DNA of 64,000 bases from Lysobacter sp. yr284. Its GTDB lineage: Bacteria > Pseudomonadota > Gammaproteobacteria > Xanthomonadales > Xanthomonadaceae. Made by a program: the position numbers and the translations under genes. The DNA is taken from assembly GCF_900107375.1 (NCBI RefSeq), contig NZ_FNPT01000005.1, positions 124,001 through 188,000 on the forward strand, written 5' to 3'. This document shows, in pieces, positions 8,648 to 17,097 of this stretch; the first letter of the stretch is position 1; every line of letters begins with the position of its first letter. A model generated the notes under the pieces. It saw only the letters and a program-made list of their open reading frames with translations, did not search any database and was not told where the DNA came from.

Positions 8648-9139
8648 ATGCGCCAGACTTCCAAAGGAATGCTCCGCCATGGCAGCGGCCTCGCCGCGTT
8701 CGCCTTCGCCGCCGTCCTGACCGCCGGCAGCGCGTTCGCCCACCAGACCAATCCGCAGTGCTACGTCGACGGCGCGCAGGTGCGCCCGGTGGCGGCGTTC
8801 GCGTTCACGTCGCGGCAGGTCGCCAACTTCCATGCCGACCTGATGCGCCGGCCGCCGGGTTCGTGCCCGGCCGGGCCGGGCGGGAATGTGGCGAAGTCGT
8901 GCGGCCAGGTCGATCACTGGCACGTCGCCACGATCATGGCCGACGAGTACTGCGCCGGCCTGCAGGGCGCCGCGCGCGCCGCCGGGGGGCGCCCGGTTGC
9001 CGAGGTGAACGCGCCGGGCACCTATTTCGGCGACAACCACCATCTCAAGTACACCTATCGCGCCGACAGGCCCAGCGACGTGGTGTTGAGCGGCATGTGC
9101 GTGATCTGCATCACCATCCAGGCGCCGCCGTCGAAGTGA
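8648..9139 (+). CDS. Secreted Cys-rich protein of unknown function
   Basis: 163 residues from an ATG preceded by CCAGGAGAACC; the longer frame from 8585 lacks a ribosome site. The signal peptide runs through residues 1-35, ending ...AGSAFA before HQTNPQCYVDG. The mature protein has six cysteines (QCY, GSC, KSC, EYC, MCVIC), suggesting disulfides, and several His (DHWHVAT, DNHHLKY). No family is recognised. It lies in the accessory region between the phosphonate units and is convergent with the TPR/PAS gene. Confidence 0.7.
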   Translation: MRQTSKGMLRHGSGLAAFAFAAVLTAGSAFAHQTNPQCYVDGAQVRPVAAFAFTSRQVANFHADLMRRPPGSCPAGPGGNVAKSCGQVDHWHVATIMADEYCAGLQGAARAAGGRPVAEVNAPGTYFGDNHHLKYTYRADRPSDVVLSGMCVICITIQAPPSK

Positions 9140-9166
9140 CGCCGCCGCAACCGCGCCCGCCGCCGC

Positions 9167-11320
9167 TCAGACCAGCGCGTTGCGGCGGGTGTAGGCCAGC
9201 ACCGCATCGACATGCCGCTGCAGTTCGCCGCGCACCGTTTCCTCCAGCGCGCACTCGGCCAGCACGTAGTAGCCCGAACGCAGCACGTCGCGCCAGCGCG
9301 GCTGGCGCGGCAGCTTGGACAGGCTCAGGTAGCGCTCCATCGCGCGCGCGCGCAGCCGGCCGTCGTCGACGGTGACCCGCCAGATGCGGCTTTTCTCGGC
9401 CAGCTCCAGCCGGCCCTGGCCAGTGCTGCGCTCCCAGGCCTCGACCACCGCCAGCATCAGTTCGACCAGGGCGCGGCGGAACGACTGGCGCAGCGCCTCG
9501 TCGCCGGAAGCGGCCGGCTCGACGTCCAGCGCCAGGGGCTCGGCCGGCCCGGCGCCGTCGTGGACGAGGTCCGCCGCCGGCTCGGCGACGGCCGCCGCCG
9601 CGCGTTGCAGGCCGAGCACCAGCGAGCCCTCGCCCTGCCCGCTCTCGCTCAACTGCCCCTGCAGCCGTTCGCCGCCGAGCGCGAACGCCAGCCGCTGCGG
9701 CGCCGAGGATTCCTCCAGCCGTTCCAGCGCCTGGGCGAACCCGCGCGCGTCGTCGGCGCCGAGCAACTCGCCGAAGCCGCGCCCGACCGGCGCGGTCGCG
9801 GCGCCGGGCCGCAGCAGTTCGCTGGCGGCGCGGTTGCCGGCGAGCACCTGGCCGGCGCCGTCGAGCACCAGCACCGCGTCCTCGCGGCTGTCCAACGCCG
9901 CCTGCAGGCGCGCGCGGTCGACGCCGAGTTCGGCCGCGGCGCGGCGGTAGTAGTCGATCTCCTCGTCCAGGCGCGCGCGCCGCGCCGCCTCGGCGACCCG
10001 CGCGCGCTGCTGCCGGCGCAGGAAGAACACGGTCAGCCCCAGCAGCGCGGCCAGCGCCGAGACCACGGTCAGCCACAGCGCGAGCGTGCGCACCTGGTTG
10101 CCCGAGGCCAGCGCGGCGATGGTGCGGTCGCGTTCGGCGGTTTCGAAGCGCACCTGCAGCCAGCGCGTCTCGCGGTCGTAGCGGGCTTCGCGCAGCGCCT
10201 GCGCGGCGCGCTCGGATTCGCGCAGCGCCGCCATCGCCTGCGGCCATTCGCCCAGCGCCTCGTGCGCGGCGGCCAGCTCGGCCAGCAGCGCCGGGCGGTC
10301 GCTGTCGTGCGCGGCCAGCGCGCGCAGCGCGGCGCTGGCGCGCTCGCGCGCCACGCCCGGCAGGCCGCGCAGGCGCGCCACCCGCGCGGCCTGCAACTGC
10401 AGCGGCGCCGGCGCGGTCTCGCCCTCGGCGGCGACGACCGCGGCCAGCCCGCTGTCGACCCAGCGCGAGGCCGCGGCGACGTCGCCGCGCAGCAACGCCG
10501 CGCGCGCCAGTTCCGCGTCGGTGCGCTGCTGGTACTTGCGGTTGCCGTCCTCGACCATCTGCGCGCGCGCCTGCAGCAACAGCGCCTCGCCGCCGGCCGC
10601 ATCGCCGCTGTCGAGCAACGCCGCGCCCCAGGATTCCATGGTGTGCGCGGCCTCGATCCGGTTGCCGGCGGCGAGGTGGACATCGCGCGCCTGGCGGTAA
10701 TAGCGCACTGCGGCGGCGAGGTCGCCCTGGTCGCGGTAGATCTCGGCGAGGTTGTTGAGCGGGCGCGCGGATTCGCCGCCGGGAATCTTGCGCAGCAACG
10801 CCAGGCTGGCGGTCTGCGCCTGCAGCGCGCCGCGCACGTCGCCCAGCCGCAGCAGCGCAGCGCCGAGGTTGTTCCAGTTCTTGCCCTGGGCCAGGCGGTC
10901 CTCCGAGCGCTCGGCCGCGGCCAGGGCGCGCTTGAACCAGTGCAGCGCCTGCAGCGGGCATTCGCGCCGGAATTCGATCACGCCGCGGCGCCGCGCCAGT
11001 TCCTGCGCCGTCGTCGGCCCGGGATCGGCGCCGGCCACCGCTTCGGCGCAGTCCATCGCCCGCGAAGCCTCGGCGTAGCGATGCGTTTCCACCAACGTGC
11101 GGTTGCGCTCGTACAACGCCGCGAGCAGCGATGGGTTCGCCGCGCCGGGATTGAGCTCGTATTCGCGCAGGCACTGCGCCGGCTCCGGCAATACCCGCGC
11201 CGCCGCTTCGGCGCAGACCGGCGCATCGGCCTGCGTCGAGACACCGGCGGCGGCGGCGCCGCACAGCGTCGCCAGCAACGCGGCCAGCGCCGCCCCTCGC
11301 ACGAACGATTCCTTGGACAC
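9167..11320 (-). CDS. TPR / transmembrane / PAS membrane protein with unrecognised C-terminal domain
   Basis: 717 residues from a GTG preceded by AGGGAG at six bases; an ATG at 11410 gives a longer form without such a site. A signal peptide (FVRGAALAALLATLCGAAAAG) leads into a periplasmic helical-repeat region with TPR signatures (NNLGAALLRLGD, NNLAEIYRDQGDLAAAVRYYRQA). One TM helix lies near residues 405-430. A cytoplasmic coiled coil and a PAS-like segment (REDAVLVLDGAGQVLAGN, about 470-510) follow. The last 115 residues (ELMLAVVEAWERSTG, MERYLSLSKLPRQPRW) resemble no catalytic or DNA-binding domain I know. The layout suggests signal sensing; function is not known. Confidence 0.7.
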   Translation of the reverse strand: MSKESFVRGAALAALLATLCGAAAAGVSTQADAPVCAEAAARVLPEPAQCLREYELNPGAANPSLLAALYERNRTLVETHRYAEASRAMDCAEAVAGADPGPTTAQELARRRGVIEFRRECPLQALHWFKRALAAAERSEDRLAQGKNWNNLGAALLRLGDVRGALQAQTASLALLRKIPGGESARPLNNLAEIYRDQGDLAAAVRYYRQARDVHLAAGNRIEAAHTMESWGAALLDSGDAAGGEALLLQARAQMVEDGNRKYQQRTDAELARAALLRGDVAAASRWVDSGLAAVVAAEGETAPAPLQLQAARVARLRGLPGVARERASAALRALAAHDSDRPALLAELAAAHEALGEWPQAMAALRESERAAQALREARYDRETRWLQVRFETAERDRTIAALASGNQVRTLALWLTVVSALAALLGLTVFFLRRQQRARVAEAARRARLDEEIDYYRRAAAELGVDRARLQAALDSREDAVLVLDGAGQVLAGNRAASELLRPGAATAPVGRGFGELLGADDARGFAQALERLEESSAPQRLAFALGGERLQGQLSESGQGEGSLVLGLQRAAAAVAEPAADLVHDGAGPAEPLALDVEPAASGDEALRQSFRRALVELMLAVVEAWERSTGQGRLELAEKSRIWRVTVDDGRLRARAMERYLSLSKLPRQPRWRDVLRSGYYVLAECALEETVRGELQRHVDAVLAYTRRNALV

Positions 11321-11648
11321 GACCCGCTCCCTGTTCCCCCTGCCGGAAGCTTTGCCGATCCGGGCGCGAAGCGGAAGCGACGCAGGCAGGCGCAGGCCGC
11401 GCCGGAACATGAACCAGCGCGCGAGCGATCACATTCGTTATGGACTTCAATCGCAATCGCGCGAATCGGGTGCGAAGCGCACACAATTCGCACACCGCTG
11501 TTCAGTGGCGAACGGGCCGGCCTCGGCGCCGGCTCGCGGCGTGGTCGGAAAACCGCCGGCGCGCCGCCGCGCATCGGCGGGAACGGACTTCAGTGCGGCG
11601 CGGCATGGCGCCCGGCGCGCGACGAACCGGACTGCGCCCCGGCCCCGC
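11321..11648. other. Intergenic region between phnF and the TPR/PAS gene
   Basis: 328 bases downstream of phnF (minus strand) and upstream of the TPR/PAS gene. A less GC-rich stretch near 11430-11490 (cacattcgttatggacttcaa) is the likeliest place for the promoter of the TPR/PAS gene. No gene or clear terminator is seen. Confidence 0.4.
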
Positions 11649-12443
11649 TCAAGCTTCGTTGGTGACCATCAGCTGCACCCAATCCCCGGCGAACGAGGTC
11701 ACCCCGAACTGCACCGGCGCGCCCTGGGTGTCGACATTGAGCGAATGCACGCACAGCACCGGCCGCCGCGTGGATTGGCCGAGCACGCGCGCGACTTCGG
11801 CCGCGGGCAGCCGCGCCATCACCGCGGTGTGCTTGCGCAGGTAGTCGCGCACGCCGAACTCTGCCAGGGTGCGGGTCACAGAGAGCTTGTCCGCGAACAC
11901 CTTGTCCAGCCCGGGAAACCGCGCGGCCGGGAACCAGGCCTGGCTGTGGTCGACCGTGCGTCCCTCGACCTCGCTGGAATACACCACCCGATGCACGCGC
12001 TCGCCCGCGAGCAGGCCCAGCGAGCGCGCCACCAGCCGCGGCGGCGCCTGGGTGCCGGCCTCGATCAGGCGATAGCGGCTTTCCACGTTGAGATCGTGCA
12101 TCGCCTTGCCGAAGCGGGTGCGCCGGCCGATCGGGTAGTGGTACGGATGCTCCTGCACGAAGCTGCCGCGGCCGGTCTCGGTGCGCAGGAAGCCGCGTTC
12201 CTCCAGCGCCTCGATCGCGCGGCGCACGGTGTGGCGGTTGACGCCGAAACGCTTGGCCAGATCGAACGCGGACGGCAGCTTGTCGCCTTCGCTGAGCTGG
12301 CCGGCGCGGATGTCCTTGAGCAGCGCGGTCTCGATCTGCTGCCACAGCGGCATCGCGGCGTCGCGCTGGGCCGGCTCCGGGGCGGCCGGCTCGCACGCGG
12401 CCTGCCCGGCAACGGTGCGCTGTGCGGCGGCGGGGGATGTCAT
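11649..12443 (-). CDS. phnF: GntR/HutC-family phosphonate regulator PhnF
   Basis: 264 residues from an ATG preceded by GGAGGT. The N-terminal winged helix (residues about 35-100) reads PLWQQIETALLKDI, LPSAFDLAKRFGVNRHTVRRAI and GRGSFVQ, classic for GntR. The C-terminal UTRA effector domain includes HRVVYSSEVEG and SHAxxFPAARFPGL-like segments. YHYPIGRRTRF after the HTH is characteristic of PhnF. It is divergent from phnM with a putative operator (12467) only 24 bases before its start, so self-repression is likely. The effector is unknown; a phosphonate or its catabolite is inferred. Confidence 0.88.
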   Translation of the reverse strand: MTSPAAAQRTVAGQAACEPAAPEPAQRDAAMPLWQQIETALLKDIRAGQLSEGDKLPSAFDLAKRFGVNRHTVRRAIEALEERGFLRTETGRGSFVQEHPYHYPIGRRTRFGKAMHDLNVESRYRLIEAGTQAPPRLVARSLGLLAGERVHRVVYSSEVEGRTVDHSQAWFPAARFPGLDKVFADKLSVTRTLAEFGVRDYLRKHTAVMARLPAAEVARVLGQSTRRPVLCVHSLNVDTQGAPVQFGVTSFAGDWVQLMVTNEA

Positions 12444-12466
12444 ACAACCTCCATCTGCACTTGGTT

Positions 12467-12479
12467 CACTAGACAGGTC
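12467..12479 (+). promoter_or_regulatory. Putative PhnF operator, copy 2 (phnF-phnM)
   Basis: CACTAGACAGGTC between divergent phnF and phnM, 24 bases before phnF and 100 before phnM. It is identical over 13 bases to the copy at 4170. Binding by PhnF is inferred. Confidence 0.65.
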
Positions 12480-12579
12480 GCATCGCGCGTCCGTCCCCAT
12501 CAGAACCCGCCGGCGTTGCATGACGGTGACAAGCGCCGATCCATCCGTCCACCGCTCGCCCGTCCGTCGCCGCGCCCGA

Positions 12580-13722
12580 ATGCCCCTGCACGAACTGCTG
12601 CTCGACAACGCCCGCCTGGTCCTGCCCGACCGCATCGTCCACGGCCACCTGCGCGTGGCCGACGGCGTGATCCGGGAGATCGGCGAAGGCCGCCTGCGCA
12701 CGCCGGCGGCGCGCGACTGCGAGGGCGACTACCTGCTACCGGGGCTGGTCGAACTGCACACCGACAATCTGGAAAAGCACCTGCTGCCTCGGCCCGGCGC
12801 GCATTGGCCGGCGGCCGCGGCGGTGCGCGCGCACGATGCGCAACTGCTCGCCGCCGGCATCGCCACCGCGCTCAACGCGATCTCGGTCGGCGAGGAAGAA
12901 GCCGAGCAGGCGGTCGACCCGCAAACCGTGCTGGCCGCGCTCGCCCAGGCGCGCGCGGACGGCGGCCTGCGCATCGAACACGCCGTGCACCTGCGCTGCG
13001 AACTGCCCTGCCCCGATCTTCCGCAGCGCCTGCAGCCCTTGCTCGGCGCGCCGCAGCTGCGGCTGCTGTCGCTGATGGACCACACCCCGGGCCAGCGCCA
13101 GTTCCACGACCTCGAACGCTACCGCGCCTACAGCGCGCGCCACGGCACCGCCCGCGACGACGCCGGCTTTCGCGCCCACGTCCGCCACCTGCAGGACCTG
13201 CAGCACCGCCACGCCGCCGGCCACCGCCGCCTGGTGCTGGCGATGGCGCGCGAACGCGGCCTGCCGCTGGCCAGCCACGACGATTCCGACCTCGGCCACA
13301 TCGCCGAAGCGGTCGAAGCCGGCGCGCGCATCGCCGAATTCCCGGTCAACCTCGCCACCGCCCTGGCCGCGCGTGCGGCCGGCCTGAGCGTGCTGGCCGG
13401 CGCGCCGAACCTGGTGCGCGGCGGCTCGCACAGCGGCAACGTCGCCGCGAGCGAGTTGGCGCGCGCCGGCGCGCTCGACGCGCTGTCCTCCGACTACGTT
13501 CCCGCCAGCCTGCTGTTGGCCGCCTTCCAGCTCGGCGCCTGGGAGGCCATCGGCCTGCCGCGCGCGGTGGCGATGGTGACCCACGCCCCCGCGCGCGCCG
13601 CCGGTTACGACGACCGCGGCGCGCTGGCGGCCGGGCAGCGCGCCGATGTGTTGCGGGTGCGGGTGGTGCGGGGGTTTCCGCAACTGGAGGCGGTGTGGAT
13701 CGCGGGGCAGCGGCGTTATTGA
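12580..13722 (+). CDS. phnM: Alpha-D-ribose 1-methylphosphonate 5-triphosphate diphosphatase
   Basis: 380 residues, matching the usual PhnM length. It belongs to the amidohydrolase superfamily and in C-P lyase pathways releases diphosphate from ribose 1-phosphonate 5-triphosphate. Diagnostic segments are GLVELHTDNLEKHLLPRPG (metal site), EHAVHLRCELP, LSLMDHTPGQRQF, LASHDDSD and GAPNLVRGGSHSGN with LSSDYVPASL. The catalytic metal ligands are all present. No other C-P lyase gene (phnGHIJKL) is in the window, so its partner enzymes are elsewhere or it works on another substrate. It is divergent from phnF and shares its operator. Confidence 0.93.
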   Translation: MPLHELLLDNARLVLPDRIVHGHLRVADGVIREIGEGRLRTPAARDCEGDYLLPGLVELHTDNLEKHLLPRPGAHWPAAAAVRAHDAQLLAAGIATALNAISVGEEEAEQAVDPQTVLAALAQARADGGLRIEHAVHLRCELPCPDLPQRLQPLLGAPQLRLLSLMDHTPGQRQFHDLERYRAYSARHGTARDDAGFRAHVRHLQDLQHRHAAGHRRLVLAMARERGLPLASHDDSDLGHIAEAVEAGARIAEFPVNLATALAARAAGLSVLAGAPNLVRGGSHSGNVAASELARAGALDALSSDYVPASLLLAAFQLGAWEAIGLPRAVAMVTHAPARAAGYDDRGALAAGQRADVLRVRVVRGFPQLEAVWIAGQRRY

Positions 13723-13774
13723 TCCGGGGCGTTCGTTGCTTGGTTGGGCTGCGTTCGGCTTGCGATCCTCGGTG

Positions 13775-13828
13775 CTGTTGCCCTTGCTGTTGCTGTTGCC
13801 CTTGCTGTTGCTGTTGCCCTTGCTGTTG
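13775..13828 (+). repeat. Three perfect 18-base tandem repeats
   Basis: The unit ctgttgcccttgctgttg occurs three times without change at 13775, 13793 and 13811. It lies just after phnM, at the outer end of the large inverted repeat. No gene is associated with it. Confidence 0.9.
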
Positions 13829-14121
13829 CTCTTTCCTTTGCCGTTCGCCCTGACGCAGCCCCGCCCGAGGCCCACGTTCCGCAGACCCGGAGGGCGCGCG
13901 CATGGATGCGCGCGTGCGCCGTAGGGGCAGGATGCCCCTTACGGCGCATCCCCGCGCCGGGTGCTGGACCTAGTGGCTCGTGACTTTAGACAAGCGTTTT
14001 TCTTTGGTTACTTTCTTTTGGCGCGCTGCCAAAAGAAAGTAACTCGGCCGCTTGCGGACGAAAGCTGTTGATTGTCGCTTGTCGTCGCTCGTCAACGACG
14101 GCAGTGCAGTTGCGTATCCGA

Positions 14122-14220
14122 CTGTAGGAGCGGCGCGAGCCGCGACCGCGACAACGCAGCTACGACGAAACGTTCGCAATCGCTGCGATGGCACGGTCGC
14201 GGCTCGCGCCGCTCCTACAG
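14122..14220. repeat. REP pair at the centre of the inverted duplication
   Basis: ctgtaggagcggcgcgagcc... at 14122-14148 and its exact reverse complement at 14194-14220 form a 27-base perfect inverted repeat separated by 45 bases. The same repeat type recurs at 29909-30147. Confidence 0.9.
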
Positions 14221-14636
14221 GGGGCGTGCCGCGGTGGGTTCGGCTTTTACTGTGCGTCCGCCTGACGACAAGCGAAGATCCAAAGCTTCCGTCCGCAAGC
14301 GGCCGGGTCACTTTCTTTGTCCAAAGCCACAAAGAAAGTAACCAAAGAAAAGGCATTGCTGTTTCGAATCAAGAGCCACTAGGTCCAGCACCGGGCGCGG
14401 GGCCGCGCCATAAGGGGCATCCTGCCCCATGGCGCGCGTGCGCATCCATGCGCACGCCCTACGGGGCTGCGGAACATATTCTTCGCGTGGAGTTTCGTCC
14501 GAGCGAACGGCAACGACAAAAACAACAACTCAGCAACAGCCACGGCCGTAGCAACGGCAACGAAAGTATCGCCCTCCGTCGCCAACGCCCATTCAGCCCT
14601 CACCATCCTTCGCTTCCACCCGCCAATCCCCCGAAG

Positions 14637-14649
14637 CACTAGACAGGTA
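14637..14649 (+). promoter_or_regulatory. Putative PhnF operator, copy 3 (TonB receptor)
   Basis: CACTAGACAGGTA, 93 bases before the TonB receptor start; identical over 12 bases to the sites at 4170 and 12467. It ties the receptor to the phosphonate regulon by inference. Confidence 0.6.
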
Positions 14650-14742
14650 CTCCACGCAGTCCGCATCGCGCGCCCGCGCCTTCATATCGCCTCGTTGTAA
14701 TGCCGCCCCATCGCCCCCGCGGCGCGCATTCCACGAGATCCC

Positions 14743-16989
14743 ATGACCGCCCCCACCCGTACTCCCCTGGCGCTGGCCCTGTTCGCCGTGCTGCCCCTGG
14801 CCGGCCACGCCGCCGCGCCTGCGGCCGATGCGGCCGCCGCCGGCGCGCCGCTGGATCGCGGCGACGCCGCCACGCTCGATACGATCTCGGTGATCGGCCA
14901 CCGCGAAACCCGCCAGGTCCAGCGCATCGGCCAGATCGAACTGCAGGCGGTCGCGCCCGGCACCAATCCGGTCAAAGTGTTGGAGAAGCTGCCCGGCGTG
15001 CATTTCGTCAGCGCCGATCCGTGGGGCAGCTACGAATGGTCGAACCGCATCGCCATCCGCGGTTTCGCCCAGAACCAGCTCGGCTACGCGCTCGACGACA
15101 TCCCGCTCGGCGACAATAGCTACGCCAACAACAACGGCCTCTCGCCCAACCGCGCGATCCTGCCGGAGAACGTGGCCGAACTCGAACTCGCCCAGGGCGC
15201 CGGCGCGCTGCGCATTCCCTCCACCAGCAACCTCGGCGGTGCGCTGTTGCTGCATTCGGCCGATCCGTCCGCCGAGTTCGGCGCGCGCGCCGGCCTGGCG
15301 TTCGGCGACAACGCCACCCTGCGCAGCTTCGTGCGCGTGGACACCGGCGAGCGCAACGGTTTCAGCGCCTACGTCTCCGGCATGCGCAACGAAGCCGACC
15401 GCTGGAAGGGTGCGGGCGTGCAGGAACAGCAGCAGTTCAACGGCAAGGCCGTGTACCAGTGGGACCAGGGCCGCGTCGCGCTGTGGCTGTCGACCTCGCG
15501 CCGCAACGAGACCGACGATCCGGATCTCTCGCTCGACCTGATCCGCCGCTGCGGCTACGGCTGGGACAACTACGCGCCCGACTGGCAACGCGCGCTCGAC
15601 GCCGCCAACGGCCGCTTCAGCGGTTGCGTCAAGACCAAGGACGACGCCTATTACCTGGCCCGCGGCCTGCGCGACGACGACCTGGCGGCGCTGTCGGGCG
15701 AATTCGACCTGAGCGACGCGCTGCGCCTCAACGCCACCGGCTATTACCACCGCAATCAAGGACAGGGCCACTGGTTCACCCCGTACATCAACTCGCCGAC
15801 GATTCCGATGGCACTGCGCATCACCAGCTACGACATCGAACGCAGCGGCCTCAACGCGCGCCTGAGCTACACCGTGGGCCAACACACGCTTGAAGGCGGG
15901 GTGTGGTTCGAGGACAGCGCGCACGGCGCCGGCCGCAGCTTCGTCGACATCGACGGCCCGATCGACGACCAGCGCTTCTTCGATCAGGACGAGTTCGCCC
16001 AGCGTCTGTTCCGCCAGCGCTTCGACACCCGCACCCGCCAGTGGTACCTGCAGGACACGATGCGGCTGTTCGACGAGCGCCTGACCGTCAACGCCGGTTT
16101 CAAGGGCCAGGACGTGGTCACCGACGGCACGGTGGTGGTGCCCGGCCGCGCCGGCGGCCGCCTGGGCGCGCGCGACAGTTTCCTGCCGCAGCTGGGCGTG
16201 GCCTGGCAGTTGAACGAACGCAGCGACGTGTTCGCCAACTACGCCGAAAACCAGGCCGCGTTCCGCCCCGGCGTCAACGGCGCCTGGTCGCTGACCCAGG
16301 CCTCCTTCGACCTCAGCCGCGACCGCGCCAGGCCCGAGCAGTCGCAAACCCTGGAGCTGGGCTGGCGCTACGGCGACGACCGCTACCAGCTCTCCACCAC
16401 GGTCTACGGGGTGAACTTCGAGGACCGGCAACTGGTGATCGTGCCCTGCCCGGGCGTGGTCAGCTGCCCGAACCAGTTCGCCAACGTCGGCAAGGCGCGC
16501 ACCCTCGGCGGCGAGGTCGCGTTCGTGTGGACGCCGGCCGAACGCGTGCGCTGGCTGGCCAGCTACGCCTACAACGATTCGCAGTACCGCTCCGACTACG
16601 TCGCCGGCGGCCAGCGCGTGCCGGTGCGCGGCAAGCGGATGGTCGACACGCCCAAGCAGTTGTTCGCGACCGAACTGAGCTACGGCATCGGCGATGTCGA
16701 ACTGCGCCTGGGCGGCAAGTACACCGGCAAGCGCTACTACACCTACAGCAACGACGCCGGGACCGATGCGTTCTGGCTGTGGGACGCCGGGGTGAACTGG
16801 AACCGGCGCGACCTGGGCCGGATCAAGTCGCTGCGGGTCGGGCTCAACGTCTACAACCTGCTCGACAAGACCTACATCGCCACCCTCGGCAGCAACGGCT
16901 TTCGCGACTACGACCCGCAGGGGACGTTCCAGACCCTGCTGACCGGCGCGCCGCGGCAGTGGTTCGTGTCGATGGATGCGCAGTTCTGA
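14743..16989 (+). CDS. TonB-dependent outer-membrane receptor, probable phosphonate receptor
   Basis: 748 residues. A signal peptide (residues 1-23, ALALFAVLPLAGHA) precedes a TonB-box-like TISVIGHRE and a plug domain with NPVKVLEKLPGVHFVSAD, IAIRGFAQNQLGY and ELAQGAGALR. The rest is a 22-strand-type barrel ending in QWFVSMDAQF, with the C-terminal Phe expected for Bam-dependent insertion. An NVYNLLDKTY motif near the end is typical of the family. The preceding PhnF-type motif suggests uptake of a phosphonate or a phosphonate-bearing molecule, but a siderophore or other ligand cannot be excluded. Confidence 0.85.
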   Translation: MTAPTRTPLALALFAVLPLAGHAAAPAADAAAAGAPLDRGDAATLDTISVIGHRETRQVQRIGQIELQAVAPGTNPVKVLEKLPGVHFVSADPWGSYEWSNRIAIRGFAQNQLGYALDDIPLGDNSYANNNGLSPNRAILPENVAELELAQGAGALRIPSTSNLGGALLLHSADPSAEFGARAGLAFGDNATLRSFVRVDTGERNGFSAYVSGMRNEADRWKGAGVQEQQQFNGKAVYQWDQGRVALWLSTSRRNETDDPDLSLDLIRRCGYGWDNYAPDWQRALDAANGRFSGCVKTKDDAYYLARGLRDDDLAALSGEFDLSDALRLNATGYYHRNQGQGHWFTPYINSPTIPMALRITSYDIERSGLNARLSYTVGQHTLEGGVWFEDSAHGAGRSFVDIDGPIDDQRFFDQDEFAQRLFRQRFDTRTRQWYLQDTMRLFDERLTVNAGFKGQDVVTDGTVVVPGRAGGRLGARDSFLPQLGVAWQLNERSDVFANYAENQAAFRPGVNGAWSLTQASFDLSRDRARPEQSQTLELGWRYGDDRYQLSTTVYGVNFEDRQLVIVPCPGVVSCPNQFANVGKARTLGGEVAFVWTPAERVRWLASYAYNDSQYRSDYVAGGQRVPVRGKRMVDTPKQLFATELSYGIGDVELRLGGKYTGKRYYTYSNDAGTDAFWLWDAGVNWNRRDLGRIKSLRVGLNVYNLLDKTYIATLGSNGFRDYDPQGTFQTLLTGAPRQWFVSMDAQF

Positions 16990-16996
16990 GGACGGC

Positions 16997-17024
16997 GGCC
17001 GCGGCGCCCGCGGGCGCCGCGGCC
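16997..17024 (+). terminator. Perfect GC palindrome after the receptor gene
   Basis: A 28-base perfect palindrome (ggccgcggcgcccg and its complement) starts eight bases after the receptor stop codon. There is no T-run; a terminator role is inferred from place and strength. Confidence 0.4.
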
Positions 17025-17097
17025 CGAGGCGAACCGCGCGGGATCGGGACCGGCCGCCCGGCCCACGCCCCGCCCCACCGCGATCCCGCGGATCGCC

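Larger units (their letters stand above)
13775..14575. repeat. Large imperfect inverted duplication, arms about 300 bases
   Basis: Between phnM and the TonB receptor gene, the left arm (13775-14095) recurs in reverse complement at about 14265-14575 with the same module order: a ttgctgttg-rich stretch, a GGGGCAGGATGCCCC-type hairpin, gtgctggacctagtggctc, an AT-rich hairpin built on tttctttggttactttctt, and cggccgcttgcgga. The left AT-rich hairpin (14007-14043) has a 16-base perfect stem. A perfect REP pair sits at the centre. No protein is supported. It may be a mobile or RNA-forming element. Confidence 0.8.

Noticed and set aside
13775-13828. CRISPR-like short repeats
   Set aside because: The repeats are directly adjacent without spacers and only three, so they are a simple tandem repeat.
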